Shown: in pieces, positions 34,158 through 45,819 of the stretch
How the letters are laid out: every line of letters starts with the position of its first letter
How positions within the stretch are numbered: the first letter of the stretch is position 1
Assembly: GCA_017163975.1 (NCBI GenBank)
Contig: JAFFSR010000251.1
Location: forward strand, 8,680,001 to 8,744,000
Source: Anastatus disparis
Lineage: Eukaryota; Arthropoda; Insecta; Hymenoptera; Eupelmidae
Length of the DNA stretch: 64,000 nt
Direction of reading: 5' to 3'
Translations under genes and position numbers: made by a program
The notes under the pieces: model-generated
Databases searched by the model: none
Seen by the model: only the letters and a program-made list of their open reading frames with translations
Told to the model about the DNA's origin: nothing

Positions 34158-34495
34158 AATGAGACGAGATTAGTTATATTCTTCTAAATAACTTTTGGAA
34201 CAGAGTCTCATCTAATTTAAAATACTTAATCTTTTTATTCAAAAATTAATTATATCTATATATTTTACAAAGATTTAAAAGTTACATAGTGCTTTAAGCC
34301 AGAATGCTTAGATCTTATGCCTTTGACAGTATAAGACCTAATAAATATAGAATCCATCTTAGATGTTACATGGTCGAACATCTAAAAGAGAATGAGAGAT
34401 CTTGCTTGGATTCACGCTCTTTTATATTATTTCATAAACCTTCTATGAAGTTCTATTTCTCCCTAAAGAATCATATATTAGGAAATAGAATGTTC
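34158..34495. repeat. Further hairpins following the four-hairpin array
   Basis: Inverted pairs at 34158-34212 (ATGAGAC...GTCTCAT with AGTTAT/ATAACT), 34307-34340 (TTAGATCTTAT/ATAAGACCTAA), 34356-34389 (CTTAGATGTT/AACATCTAA) and about 34450-34495 (TTCTATTTC/GAAATAGAA). They lack the shared loop text of the preceding array. The GAATAGAATGTTCTATTT palindrome recurs near 34690 and 34785. Nothing coding seen from here to 34810. Confidence 0.5.
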
Positions 34496-34810
34496 CATAA
34501 CATTTATTTTATATATTTGCAAAAGAAACATTTGATTAAGATAAATATATTTGTAAAAGAAACATTCTATTTCCTTTACATTCCAAAAGACTATTTTTTA
34601 TAGTTAATTTTATTATTTATTAATTGAAAAAGCTAATCTTTTATATTTTAATTTATATCATAGAATAATCATTTTTATACATGTTATAGGAATAGAATGT
34701 TCTATTTATATATACACAATTATTTTAACAAGTTACATCTTTTGTTATTAACAATCAAATATTGATAATACTTTTTATTAAAAGAAATAGAACATTCTAT
34801 TTCTATTAGT

Positions 34811-34936
34811 ACATTACGATACAAGTGACCTAAGTGGCACTTTATTACACGGCCGGAGTTATCGCCCGAGCGTAGCGAGGGCGATAACGTAGTGCCGTGT
34901 AATAAAGTTCCACTAAGGTCACGAGTATCGTATACT
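34811..34936. mobile_element. Palindromic MITE P1
   Basis: About 126 bp: TTACGATACAAGTGACCTAA at the left and TTAGG-like GGTCACGAGTATCGTA at the right; arms pair through GCACTTTATTACACGGC; the core is CGCCCGAGCGTAGCGAGGGCG. Shares layout with P3 (28113, 46121) and P2 (61970). Confidence 0.7.
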
Positions 34937-35939
34937 ATTTTGTAGCACGTGGGGCATAAATCCGCCAAATTAAATCTGTACTCTTCAAAATCAGTAATAA
35001 ACAAAAACTATGCACTCCACGAATTATAATTCAAAAAATAAAAGCGAAAATTATAAAAAATCAAACACTACGCATCCTATGAATGATAAATCGAAAAAAA
35101 GAAAAAAAAAACTATAAATAAACTAAAACTAAACACTCCATGAATAATAGATCGAAAAAGAAAAAAAGAATATAATTTCAAAAATATACTCAAAATGTGT
35201 AATAATAATTAATTTTTATCAATATTATTGATATTATGTGAAATTGTTTGTTGAAATCATCTTCTATGAAGTCATAAATTGAAATTTCGTTTCACTTATG
35301 AATTAGCGTCGTAGGAGCGGTGAGGAGGTAACATATTTAGTATAGCAATAGCAATCGTGTGTAGTAATAGGGGTTCCCCGTAGCATTTTATAATACAACG
35401 CTGAAATGACTATACCTCTTCGCTTTACATGTTACGCTACTATCAATTTTCGTTTTACTCGTATCTTACTTGCTTATAATTGTTATTTAATTTGAAGAAT
35501 GTTAATGTAAAAGAGTTTCAATATACTACAGCTTATTGTTATTTATGGAAATACTTTAAAAAATAATTTACATATAAAATTATTTCTTATTATATACGTA
35601 GGTTACCTAAGTAAATTCATTATTGTACCGTGTAAAAAAGTGCCACCTAGGTAACAGAAAAGTGTTACCTAAGTGCGGATTTAGGTCCCGCAGTGCTATA
35701 AAATTATTTTACTTTTCTATATTTATACATTTTGAATTATCTTGTCGGACTCAGTAGGTAACTATGAAGTCCTACTTATACTTTTAATGTAATTTAAATT
35801 TATTATTACAGAAAATCATTCTATGTTATAAATAATGATAAATTATTTATAAAATATTTATATCAAATTCAATAATTCTATTCAAAATTGATATGAGCCG
35901 TTACAATATAAATTATTAAAAAATCTAAAATTATACAAT
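34937..35939. mobile_element. Possible non-autonomous DNA element and unassigned AT-rich sequence
   Basis: TGTAGCACGTGGGGCATAAA at 34943 has a rough inverted partner near 35665-35700 (GCGGATTTAGGTCCCGC), suggesting a TIR element of about 760 bp. The same terminus is seen near 61958 beside P2. An inner inverted pair around GTTACCTAAGT lies at 35600-35660. The rest (35100-35330 and 35710-35939) is AT-rich with nothing I can name. Confidence 0.4.
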
Positions 35940-36365
35940 ACACTCTGAGACATTTTCGTACATATTGATACCTTTTAATAGCTATTCTATAAATGCTAAC
36001 AAAAGTCCAAAATTATGTAATATATTATGATGTACTTTGATATTTTTTAATACCTTTTGACACCTTTTCTATAAATTAAAAAAATTAAAATTGTATAAAA
36101 TATTTTAATACATTTTGATATCTTTACAAATTTTTGTACTCTATATTTATCTTTTAATAAAAATCACAATCACGTCATATAGACTTAGACACAAATTCAT
36201 ATATTTATATTTATATTCTTTTATTTTTATAGTTTCCGATACACTTTAAAACGGTTTTTCGATATATTTTGTTATAATTTCAAAGGAATTATTTCTGCAA
36301 TAATTATTTAAATAAAAAGTAAATTCATAAATTCATGGGAAATTGTAAATTATACGTATACTTAA
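35940..36365. repeat. Second TTTTGATAC-rich stretch and flanking AT-rich DNA
   Basis: Degenerate repeats of TTTTGATACcTTTT at 35960-36140 and 36235-36270, matching the array at 33196-33690. It may be the far end of the same element, the two pieces bracketing the hairpin array. No gene seen. Confidence 0.4.
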
Positions 36366-36383
36366 AATGTATATATATATATA

Positions 36384-36431
<48 letters not shown>

Positions 36432-36432
<1 letters not shown>

Positions 36433-37716
36433 CTCTCTATATAATAAAGATATATCGCCTACGCCGCCGCCGCCGCCGCCGCCGTGTATAAGAATTTTAT
36501 GTGCCCTCAGTCAGCTGAAATTCAGCTAAAATTTAGCTAAAAGTTAGCTGAAATTCAGATAAAATTTAGCTGAAAGTTAGCTGAGAGATAGCTGAAATTC
36601 AAATAAAATTTAGCTGAAAGTTAGCTGAGAGATAGCTGAAATTCAAATAAAATTTAGCTGAAAGTTAGCGGAGAGATAGCTGAAATTTAAATAAAATTTA
36701 GCTGAAAGTTAGCTGAGAGATAGCTGAAATTCAAATAAAATTTAGCTGAAAGTTAGCTGAGAGATAGCTGAAATGTAGCTGAAATTTATTGTTAGCTAAT
36801 TTAATTAATTGTTATTTAAGAACGTTCTCTTGGAAATTGATATTGATTTTCTTAAAATATCAATTTAAACATTATTCTATTATTGGAATAAGTAGATCTT
36901 TGTAAGCTTTTTCAATTGCGTTCATTTTTTATATAGCATGCCATATTAATTTTTAAATAATCAGCTTCGATATTTAACACAGGAATACTATAGTCTGCCT
37001 CTTCCTGACTTACGTTTTGCTTAACGACTCTTTAAGTTTTCTTAGAATTAAGTTTTGTCAATTGCATAAAAATTTATATTATATATTGTTCAAAATTAGT
37101 GCTAATTCTCTTAAAATTAGAATAGAAAATAAATCACCTATTTCCGATTAATTTTTATTGTAATTTCTATATCTTAATAACTTTTGAACTGTAAAATAAA
37201 GATGTGATCATTATTAGCGGAATTAAGATTAAAGTGAATGAAATTCATAACTTTTCAACTGTAAAATAAAGATGTGATCACTCTTATAGGAATTAAGATT
37301 AAAGTGAATGAAAATAACAGAAAAAAATGGTAATTTAAACATAAAATATAGAAATCAAAAAAACAACGCGCTGATATCATATATTATTTAATAATTGAAT
37401 TATGATATAATTATTTAATATATGATATAACAGTACCTCTTTGGGTAGTGTGGAAATCTGTCACTTTTTTTTAATTTTAATGAAAATCTTAACTTTCTGT
37501 AATAATTGTTTAAAAAAATATAAAAATAATATATTAAATAAAATATAATTATATATTCTGATGAAGCAAAAATTGAGCGAACAAAATCTTATAAAAGTAA
37601 AACAAACTTTATAATTTGATAATTAAGAAATTCAATATTTAATTTAATAGAGTATTTAACTTCTAATAAATACTAAATGGGGGTTGTGAGCAGAAGCAGA
37701 GCAGGGGAACCCCTAG
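36432..37716 (+). mobile_element. Candidate non-autonomous Helitron
   Basis: Starts TCTCTCTATATAATAAAG after an A, ends CTAG (37713-37716) before a T. Just before the end is a GC-rich hairpin, GGGGTT ... AACCCC. TC start, CTRR end, A/T target, no TIRs and no TSD fit Helitrons; the hairpin sits closer to CTAG than usual. It is flanked on both sides by (TA)n tracts (36368-36430 and 37717-37766). The interior holds a (GCC)n run, a 44-bp minisatellite, and a direct duplication of about 65 bp (37180-37310, landmark AAAGATGTGATCA). No Rep/helicase ORF. Confidence 0.55.
36500..36790. repeat. 44-bp minisatellite (TAGCTGAAA-rich)
   Basis: About six units. The landmark CTGAGAGATAGCTGAAATTC recurs at 36581, 36625, 36669, 36713 and 36757, a constant 44-bp period. 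Each unit is itself made of TTAGCTGAAA-like decamers. It sits in the candidate Helitron. Confidence 0.85.
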
Positions 37717-37720
37717 TATA

Positions 37721-37771
<51 letters not shown>

Positions 37772-38939
37772 CATTAAAAAAAAAATTAGAAAAATTATTA
37801 AAAAAAAAAATTAGAAAAACGATTAAAAGGCGATGAGCTATTTTCGCAACGTTATAGTCAATTTATCATGGATTATGGAAATCTTGGACATATGTCTCGA
37901 GTCAATAAGGAAGAAAATTCATCTTTAGAATATTATTTACCTCGTCATGGTGTCATAAAGAAGTCTAGCAGCACTACCAAATCACGTGTGGTTTTTTATG
38001 GTTCTTGTAAGACTACGTCTGGCAAATCATTAAATGACGTTCTAGCGGTAGGACCTAATATTCAACAAGATTTATTTAGCATTTTACTTCGCTTTTATCA
38101 ATATCCATAAGTCTTAATAGGTGATATTGAGCGAATGTATCGACAGGTCAATGTAATAGAAGGTCACAGATCATTGCAGAAAATTTTATGGAGAAAGGCT
38201 CCTGAAGATCAAATAGAAACTTATGAATTAAATACTCTTACTCAAGGTACAGGTCCAGCAAGCTTTTTAGCTATAAGGTGTTTACATCAATTTGCTCATG
38301 AAGTTGAAGATTCATTGTCAAAGATAGTTACATTAATAAAGAAAGATTTTTATGTAGATGACTTTATATCAGAAGGTGAGTCAGCTGAAGAAATATTGTT
38401 AATAAAGGAACAACTTACGAATGTTTTACAAAGAGGACAATTCAAAATGCATAAATGGGCATGCAATGTTCCTGATTTATTTGAAAATGACTCAGAGAAT
38501 GTAGTTATAAATTTAGGAGGTATAAAAACACTTAGTATAGTGTGGCAGCCATTTTCAGATTGTTTTAAATATGCATTTATAATTGATAACAATGTAGATA
38601 AGATAACAAAACGATCAATATTATCAACTATATCACAATTTTTTTATCCTTTAGGATTACTAAGTCCTTTAATAGTCAAGGCTAAAATTATTCTTAAGAC
38701 ACTTTGGCAACTTAAAATAGATTGAGATAAATCATTGTCCTCGCAACAGTATACCATGTGGATTCAATATCAAGAAGAATTAAAAACAGTAAATAGCATT
38801 GTAATACCAAGATTCATTTTAAGTAATAAGTACGTTAAATTATAAATGCATGGTTTTTGTGATGCTTCAACCGAAGCTTATGGAGCATGTATATATATTA
38901 AAAGCACTAATGTAAATGGTACAAATGAAGTTCGTTTAA

Positions 38940-39589
38940 GGTAGTTGGCATGTTACAGTCAGTGTCAAAAGTCTAACGTGAAATATAGACAGCGTGGCGT
39001 ATACACAATCGCTTGTTTTGTAAAGAACTTTTTGTCTGTGACTATACAGTTCAAACGCACCAATACATGTTTACACTGTATAGGTGTACGTGAATACAAG
39101 CTTAAACGCAATGTACCATAAAAGTGACAACGCTGCGATTATAGCTCCGTGTATTTTCCTAACCCCCTTTCACTTGAGAGTTTAAATTCACGTTCTCTGC
39201 TTGCAGCGGCGTTGCCACGATTCTCCTTTTCTTTCCTCGTTCATTTTTCAAAAGCGAAAATTTAGAAACTTCTATTTACAATAACTAAATAACTATACGG
39301 TTGAGCATTTTCATTTTTTCACATAATATTTTATACATAAATTTAAATATCATATTAGTTTTTTAAAAAGATCTGAATGGAGGGTTTTTAGTTATGTCTT
39401 AAAATGTGCCGTTTGAAACAGCTTACTATAGGAATCACGTGTTAAATGTTGCAACTTTAAAGCTCTATATCTCGGTTTTGGTACGGGAAATCTTTCTGAA
39501 AACTTAATATGATGTGAAGAACAATATAATTTAAAAGTAGTTTGAATTTTAAAAAAATCTGATTGGAAGTGAATTTCATGCCAACTACC
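38940..39589. mobile_element. piggyBac-type MITE with TTAA target
   Basis: 650 bp, ends GGTAGTTGGCATG and CATGCCAACTACC, flanked by TTAA (38936-38939 and 39590-39593). The RNase H reading of the host BEL continues if it and one TTAA are skipped. No ORF of note. Confidence 0.8.
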
Positions 39590-39627
39590 TTAATTTGCTC
39601 AAAGTCAAAAGTTGCTCCTTTGAAGTC

Positions 39628-40062
39628 TATAACAATAGATCGTTTTAGAATTTCTTATTTTTCTTATTACGCTAGAATTAGAGCGTAATAAGAATTGGAC
39701 CTAAATTTTCTTTTTAAAACATTAATTAATAATAAAAGCTGAAATCAGATCCAATCTTTATTACGCTCCAACTTTGGGAAAAAATAATATTTTGATATGT
39801 TGAAACTACTGTTTCGAAAGGATTTGAGCTCAGCTTTAATTTAAAAAAAGTTTCAAGCTTCTAGCTATCAATGCTAAAGGACTATATGCGTTTGAAAATT
39901 TAGTAACTTTTTTAGTGATTTTCTTTAATTGCCTGTAATTAGGGAAATGTTGAGTGTTTGTGGCTATAACTTTAGCTTTTTCCATATTCTGTCATCTGGA
40001 AACTTATCCCGAAGTTTGAGCAAAATCCGTGATCCGGAGGTGTGACACTCTCCTAGTTAGTC
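39628..40062. other. Unassigned sequence inside the BEL copy
   Basis: Not BEL-like and non-coding. It contains an inverted pair CTTATTACGCT / AGCGTAATAAG near 39660-39685. Probably part of another insertion whose far side was lost together with the rest of RNase H. Confidence 0.35.
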
Positions 40063-40064
40063 AT

Positions 40065-41643
40065 CCCTGTTGAAAATAATGACGTCTTTCCAGTACGTCT
40101 TTGAAAGATGTCTTTGAAGACGTCTTTGAATACGTCTTTGAAGACGTCTTTGGTCGTGTCTTAGATTGGAACAAAATAAGACGTCATTTTTTTAATGTTC
40201 CGGAAATATAATAACCAAATGACGTCTTTTTTATAAGTAAAATAATTTCAAAGACGTATTTTTCCAATAAATACTCATAGTAACAGACATAAATTTTCAA
40301 AAAAAAATTCTTTTTTTAAAACGAATGACGTCCTTCCTGTTGAAAATAATGACGTCTTTCTAAGACGTCTTTGAAAGACATCTTTGAAAGACGTCTTTGA
40401 AGACGTCTTTGGTCGTGTCTTATTAAAAAAAATACGTCTTTGAAAATGTAAAATGACGTTATTCGTTAAATAGTTTTTCTAAACAATGGAAAAATGACAT
40501 CTTTTTTGTTCCAATTTCAAACACAACTAAAGACGTCTTTCAAAGACGTCATTTTCTCCGAATTTAGGAAAAAAAACGTCATTTTTCATGAATTATGTCA
40601 TTGAAAAATGACTTTACATGATAATCATTTTCCATTTAAAGGAAAAAACAACAAACACGAGGTTAACCTCGTAGTTTCAACTCTTCGAAAAACGAAGAGC
40701 ATTTGCGATTAAGCTGAGATCATTCTGGCCTTATATATCTGCGTCTTTGAAATTTGTATAAGGGATCGCAAAACTTGAAAATCGCCACCTAGTGACTTAC
40801 AGTCAAATTGATGGTTGCACTTGCGTCAATTTTATTTTAACTCACCAGGTGGCGATTTTCAAGTTTTGCGATCCCTTATACAAATTTCAAAGACGCAGAT
40901 ATATAAGGCCAGAACGCTCTCAGTTCAATCGCATATGCTCTTCGTTTTTCGAAGAGTTGAAACTACGAGGTTAACTTCGTTTTTGTTGTTTTTTCCTTTA
41001 AATGGAAAATGATTATCATGTAAAGTCATTTTTCAATGACATAATTCATGAAAAATAACGGTTTTTTTTCCTAAATTCGTAGAAAATGACATCTTTGAAA
41101 AACGTCTTTAGTTGTGTCTGAAATTGGAACAAACGATGTCATTTTTCCAATGTTTAGAAAAGCTATTTAACAAATAACGTCATTTTACATTTTCAAAGAC
41201 GTATTTTTTAAATAAAAATTCGTAAGAAAAGACGGCATTTTTATTAAAAAAAATACGTCTTTGAAATAATAAAAAGACGTCATTTGTTGAATTTTCTAAA
41301 CATTGGAAAAATGACGTCTTTTTTGGTTCCAATGTAAGACGCGACCAAAGACGTCTTAGAAAGACGTCATTATTTTCAACAGGGAGGACGTCATTCGTTT
41401 TAAAAAAAGAATTTTTTTTTTGAAAATTTATGTCTTTTACTATGAGTATTTATTGGAAAAATACGTCTTTGAAATTATTTTACTTATAAAAAAGACGTCA
41501 TTTGGTTACTATATTTCCGGAACATTAAAAAAATGACGTCTTATTTTGTTCCAATCTAAGACACGACCAAAGACGTCTTTAAAGACGTCTTCAAAGACAT
41601 CTTTCAAAGACGTACTGGAAAGACGTCATTATTTTCAACAGGG
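40065..41643. mobile_element. Foldback element F3: 1.6-kb palindrome of GACGTC repeats, CCCTGTTGAAAA termini
   Basis: 1,579 bp, apparent TSD AT (40063-40064 and 41644-41645). Ends CCCTGTTGAAAATAATGACG and its exact complement. Arms of roughly 750 bp consist of AAAGACGTCTTT-type palindromes; a second, internal copy of the terminus occurs at about 40330 and 41380, as if one element expanded within another. The central 400 bp (40630-41040) is a closely matching palindrome (for example GGCGATTTTCAAGTTTTGCG on both sides) around a loop near 40800-40850. No protein-coding content. Confidence 0.85.
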
Positions 41644-43206
41644 ATTATAGTAGCTCAAATAAAAATGATGAATCAACAGAATACTTTGACATTTTTAACA
41701 AATTTTCATCACTTCATAAACTTGTTAGAATTGTAGCTTGGTTATTACGTTTTGTAAATAATACTAAAAAAATTGATATCAGTAATAAATCTAACGCAGA
41801 ACCAGATTCAAAGGCTCCCACTCCTTTAAGAATCCATGAAGTACAAGATGCTCTAACAAGACTTATAAAATTAACTCAAACAGAGGTATTTTCACTTGAA
41901 TTACATAACTTAAAAAATAAAAAAAATTTAAAGAGATCTAGTTAACTTTTAAGTTTGAATTCATTAATAGATAAAAATGAAATCATTCGAGTAGGAGGTA
42001 GGTTAGAAAATGCGATTATTCCCTTTGAGCAAAAACATCCTATAATAATTCCTAAGGGACATAAGTTAACTGAACTCACTATCAAGGATGCTCATTATAA
42101 ACAACTTCATGCGAGAGTTAATTCTTTATTAGCTTATATACTTACACAGTATTGGCCTATTTCAGGCAAATCTACAGTTCCAAAAATTCTCAGAAGATGT
42201 GTTGTATATTTTCGATCAAAACCCATTATTGCAGAACAGCTGATGGGAGAGTTACCTAACTCACGAATAACTCCAGCACCTCTTTTCTCACGATGTGGTG
42301 TTGATTATGATGATCCATTCATCATACAAATTTCAAGAAATAAAACAGCAAAGGCTTATTTGTGCCCACTTGTATGCTTTACTACTAAGGCTATTCATTG
42401 TGAATTAGTTAGTGAACTTACAACAAATGCTTTTTTGAATGCGTTCAAACGTTTTATTAGTAGACGTGGAAAATATCGAGAAATATTCTCCGATAATGGA
42501 ACTAATTTTATTGGTGCAAAAAACGAGTTCCATGCACTTGAAGAGCTAATAACTAATAAAACGCATCAAAATAAAATTATTGAGATCGCTGCTCAGGACT
42601 TAATAGATTGGAAATTTATTCCAGCTCACTCTCCTCATATAGGTGGACTATTGTAAGCAGGAATAAAATCTGCTAAAACACATCTTAGAAAAATCGTAGA
42701 AACAACTCCTCTATCGTTTGAAGAGCTTGATACTAACAAATAGAAGGCATATTAAATTCAAGGCTACTTACACCAATTTCAGATGATCCAAATGATTTAA
42801 ACGTTTTGAATCCTGGCCACATTTTAATTGGTCAATCTCTTAATACTCTTTTAGAGCCTGATTTATTAAAATTCCCAGTTAATAGACTTACACGATATCA
42901 ACTTTTAATTCAAATGAAACAACAATTCTAGAAGCGATGGAGCAACGAATATATTTCACAATTTCAAGATTGTAATAAATGGAAAATAAAAAGGAAAAAT
43001 TGTGGAATCGAAGTAGGTACTATAGTATTATTAAAGGATGAAAGTACGCCAAGTATGAAATGGCCTTTAGGTCGTGTTATTGATCTAAAGCGTGATAATT
43101 TAATTCGCATAGTAAATGTAAAAACTAGTATGGGTGTAACGTCTGGAGCGCTGTCGAAAATTTGTATTTTACCGATAAGTAAATGTTAAAAGGAGATAGA
43201 TAAAAT

Positions 43207-43573
43207 CTTTTTTTTTTTTTTAAAAAAAAAAAGGATTAATATATAAAGGATATTGTCCTCTATATGATTAACCTTTTTCCATGGTGAGGTCGAGGGAGTC
43301 CCCGTCCGGTATCTGCGTTTATCACATTACATCAGGCTAGACTGTCAGACCCACCATACCGAAAACTTTGACTACCGATGGATGGTCAGCCACTTTTTTG
43401 TGACCAACAATCAACTGATACCTAATGAGATCGGATTTTTGAGAGTCACGATATAAATGGCACGTACACTAATTTTCTTTTTGAAAAAAAAATAGAGGTA
43501 CCTGGCCAGGATTCGAACCCATGCCCTCCGCGTTGAAGGCAAGAGCTCTATCCATTACGCCACCGCGCTCTCC
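43207..43573 (-). mobile_element. tRNA-derived SINE with 15-bp TSD
   Basis: Head on - at 43573: GCGCGGTGGCGTAATGGATAG (box A region), box B GGGTTCGAATCC, body, poly(A) tail at 43207. Perfect TSD GGAGATAGATAAAAT (43192-43206 and 43574-43588). Intact and 367 bp long, close to the copy at 57093. Its transcription would use RNA polymerase III; mobility needs a LINE. Confidence 0.9.
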
Positions 43574-43728
43574 GGAGATAGATAAAATGCGAAATTTGAA
43601 ATGACATAATTGTAATTGAATTGTACTGCGTCAATGTTTCCGTTTGTTACTTTCATACTTAACTCAATATACATTGTATTATCATATTGAAAGACTTTAG
43701 TCTTCCAAAGGGGAGAGAATGTTCGATT

Positions 43729-43808
43729 TATTAAAATTTATTGGTCTTAATACGATCTCTTGCGATCGCGGTGCCACCTTACGAAGAATTTTTATAAACG
43801 CTAATAAC
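43729..43808 (+). repeat. 3' LTR start of the second BEL/Pao element (continues at 51418)
   Basis: TGTTCGATTTATTAAAATT follows the polypurine tract directly. The LTR is cut at CTAATAAC by the 7.6-kb insertion and continues from 51418 (TTTGGTAGTTTGTTAACCAG). Its right end cannot be fixed, because the 5' LTR is not in the window. Confidence 0.6.
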
Positions 43809-44565
43809 CAGGGTTGGTTTCTGAAAGGCTCTACGCTCGTAGTTTATGACTGAAGGACACATGGTGCCGAGTGGTGGCTCGATGAGAAAATTATAGCGCG
43901 AATCTAATACAATTTGAAAATTTTCATGATTTTACACAAAATGAATAAATAAAACAGGAGTGGCAGTCGTGGGGACTGGCCGACAGAAGCTATGCTTCCA
44001 GTATATATATATATAGAAACTAGGAAGTGTGACATTGGCAAAAATTATAATTAATTTTTTAATGAAAACTTGTTATTTTTCATTCAATGTATTATGTATT
44101 TAAAAATATAATAATATAGTTTATTAATAACAATTATTAAAAAATTAAGAAAGAAATGTTCATGCGTAGCTTATAAAGGTTCATTGATATAAAAAAACGA
44201 AGCAGTAAAACTTTATAGTTTCTACTGTAAATTTCTTTACAGAAATGTACAGTATCAAAATTTCTGGAAAATTTTCGTAAAAAATAATTTTTTAAATAGA
44301 AACAGAATAAAAAATTTTAAAAAAAATTAAAGTAAAGATAAAATACCAATTTTGTTTTGTGATGTAAAATTTTCTTAAGTCATTTTTTTCTATTTTTTTT
44401 ACCGTATTAAATAGTTTTTAAATTCGTGGAATTTTTTAATTTTCTTCAATTACTTATAACTAGAACTAAGAAATAAAGATATGTAAGGAGACTAGGGACA
44501 ATAAATATTTTTTTTATTAGAATTATATTTTTTTAAATGAGCAAGTAATATATATATATATATAT

Positions 44566-44760
44566 TTATGCTGTAGTAAGCAGTAGAGGGCGTCGTATGT
44601 AGTAGGCTAGTCAAATGGGTATTGAGGTCTCTTATAGTTGCGCTCGCAGCGCCGCTGTATTTTGTTTGTGATATTTTGTACTAAAGTATATTTGCTGTCA
44701 GCTTATTTCCCCGGGGATATATGAACAAGTAATATATCCCCGGGGAAATACTCAATATGC
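44566..44760. repeat. Dispersed repeat R and a CCCCGGGG double palindrome
   Basis: 44566-44640 (TTTATGCTGTAGTAAGCAG ... AAATGGGTATTGAGG) resembles 46519-46590 and 58776-58850. At 44704-44722 and 44732-44750 the sequence TATTTCCCCGGGGATATAT occurs and is repeated inverted, each containing the perfect palindrome ATCCCCGGGGAT-like core. Confidence 0.5.
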
Positions 44761-45229
44761 TATAGTAAGTTGGGATACAACAAAAATCTTCAGTACGAAG
44801 TGAGCGCCGATGTGTTTGGAAAGGATAGTAGTGTAAACTTGAGAACATAAACAGGCGCGTTAGACGATCGGCGCCGCATAGTTAAGTCCCGCGCATATTC
44901 AAATTTCATAATGGTCTTTTTCGTATTAAATACATTTTTAAAAATATACATTAAATAAATAATGGTTCATATTGATTTATTAATAATAAAATTTAGAGTT
45001 AATAGTGAAAAAAAATCACAGTAAAAGTGATGCAGTGAAAAAAATAGAATAAACATAAAACTTGTAAAATTGTAAGAGAAATAAAAAATTTTAAAACTTT
45101 TCAGTTATAAGTTTGTACATTCATATTTACAAGTACAAACAAACATAACAGAAGAAAAGATTTTATAAACAGATGTATCTATCATATTTAGTAAATCAAA
45201 GAAAAATATTAAAATAATTGTGAATTAAA

Positions 45230-45500
45230 AATTTATGTATCCCAGCGATACAGTAAGCATCGCTTGCTTTGTTTCTCGAAGCGTCACACGACAACATGTG
45301 GCGCTTGCGCGCGCAGACGAGTCTGCGCGCGCAAGACAGCCTCGTTTCACGCTTGTTCCACGCTTCTTTAAATTCTACAAAATTGATTCTTTCGCATTTT
45401 ATAAATTCATGATATATACATTGAAAAATTGTAAAAAATGTATTCAATTATATACTTATAATTTTATTGTTCCTCTAACTGCTTACAACAGCATAAAATA
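45230..45500. other. GC-rich palindrome in AT-rich DNA
   Basis: GCTTGCGCGCGCAGAC and GTCTGCGCGCGCAAG face each other at 45302-45334, with ACAACATGTGG nearby. Otherwise nothing identifiable up to 45500; the two short overlapping ORFs here are probably chance. Confidence 0.4.
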
Positions 45501-45502
45501 AT

Positions 45503-45672
45503 CTACGCAACATGTGATGTACGTCGGGAAAATATTTGCAGGGTTAAATGTTTTTTGCTTGAGCAGCAGAAAATCTCGGGCGCGCAAGCGCGCCCTCGAC
45601 TTTCTACTGCTCGCGCAAAAAACATTGACCCCTGCCAATATTATCCCTTCGTACATCACTTGTTGCGTATAT
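45503..45672. mobile_element. Palindromic MITE Q1
   Basis: About 170 bp: CTACGCAACATGTGATGTAC at the left, GTACATCACTTGTTGCGTA at the right; arms pair through TTTTTTGCTTGAGCAGCAG; core TCGGGCGCGCAAGCGCGCCC. Same layout as Q2 (46971) and the half copy at 59151. Confidence 0.65.
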
Positions 45673-45819
45673 TACTAATATACAGTAAGATTACGAGGAA
45701 AGTACTTATACGAAATCAGTAGGTACAACCTCGCATAGAAAAACCTCGTTAACATGAAAACATTTGGAAAAAGAGAAACAGTACCCACTTTGTGTTTACC
45801 TATAACGTTCTAGTATATA

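Larger units (their letters stand above)
37795..43728 (+). pseudogene. Second BEL/Pao element, decayed pol with nested insertions
   Basis: Gag and 5' LTR are absent. RT pieces: RHGVIKKSSSTTKSRVVF at 37940, a stop at 38108, then the YVDD box at about 38350 (KDFYVDDFISE). RNase H starts near 38850 (HGFCDASTEAYGACIY) and is cut by a TTAA-type MITE at 38940-39589; after it the reading resumes for about 13 codons, then is lost at about 39628. An integrase region follows the foldback at 40065-41643: AHYKQLHARVNSLLA, GVDYDDPF and FSDNGTNFIGAKNEF are present, but at the third catalytic position (about 42652) the codon is TAA. Many other stops. A SINE (43207-43573) lies in the 3' part; a polypurine CCAAAGGGGAGAGAA precedes the 3' LTR. 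Confidence 0.85.
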
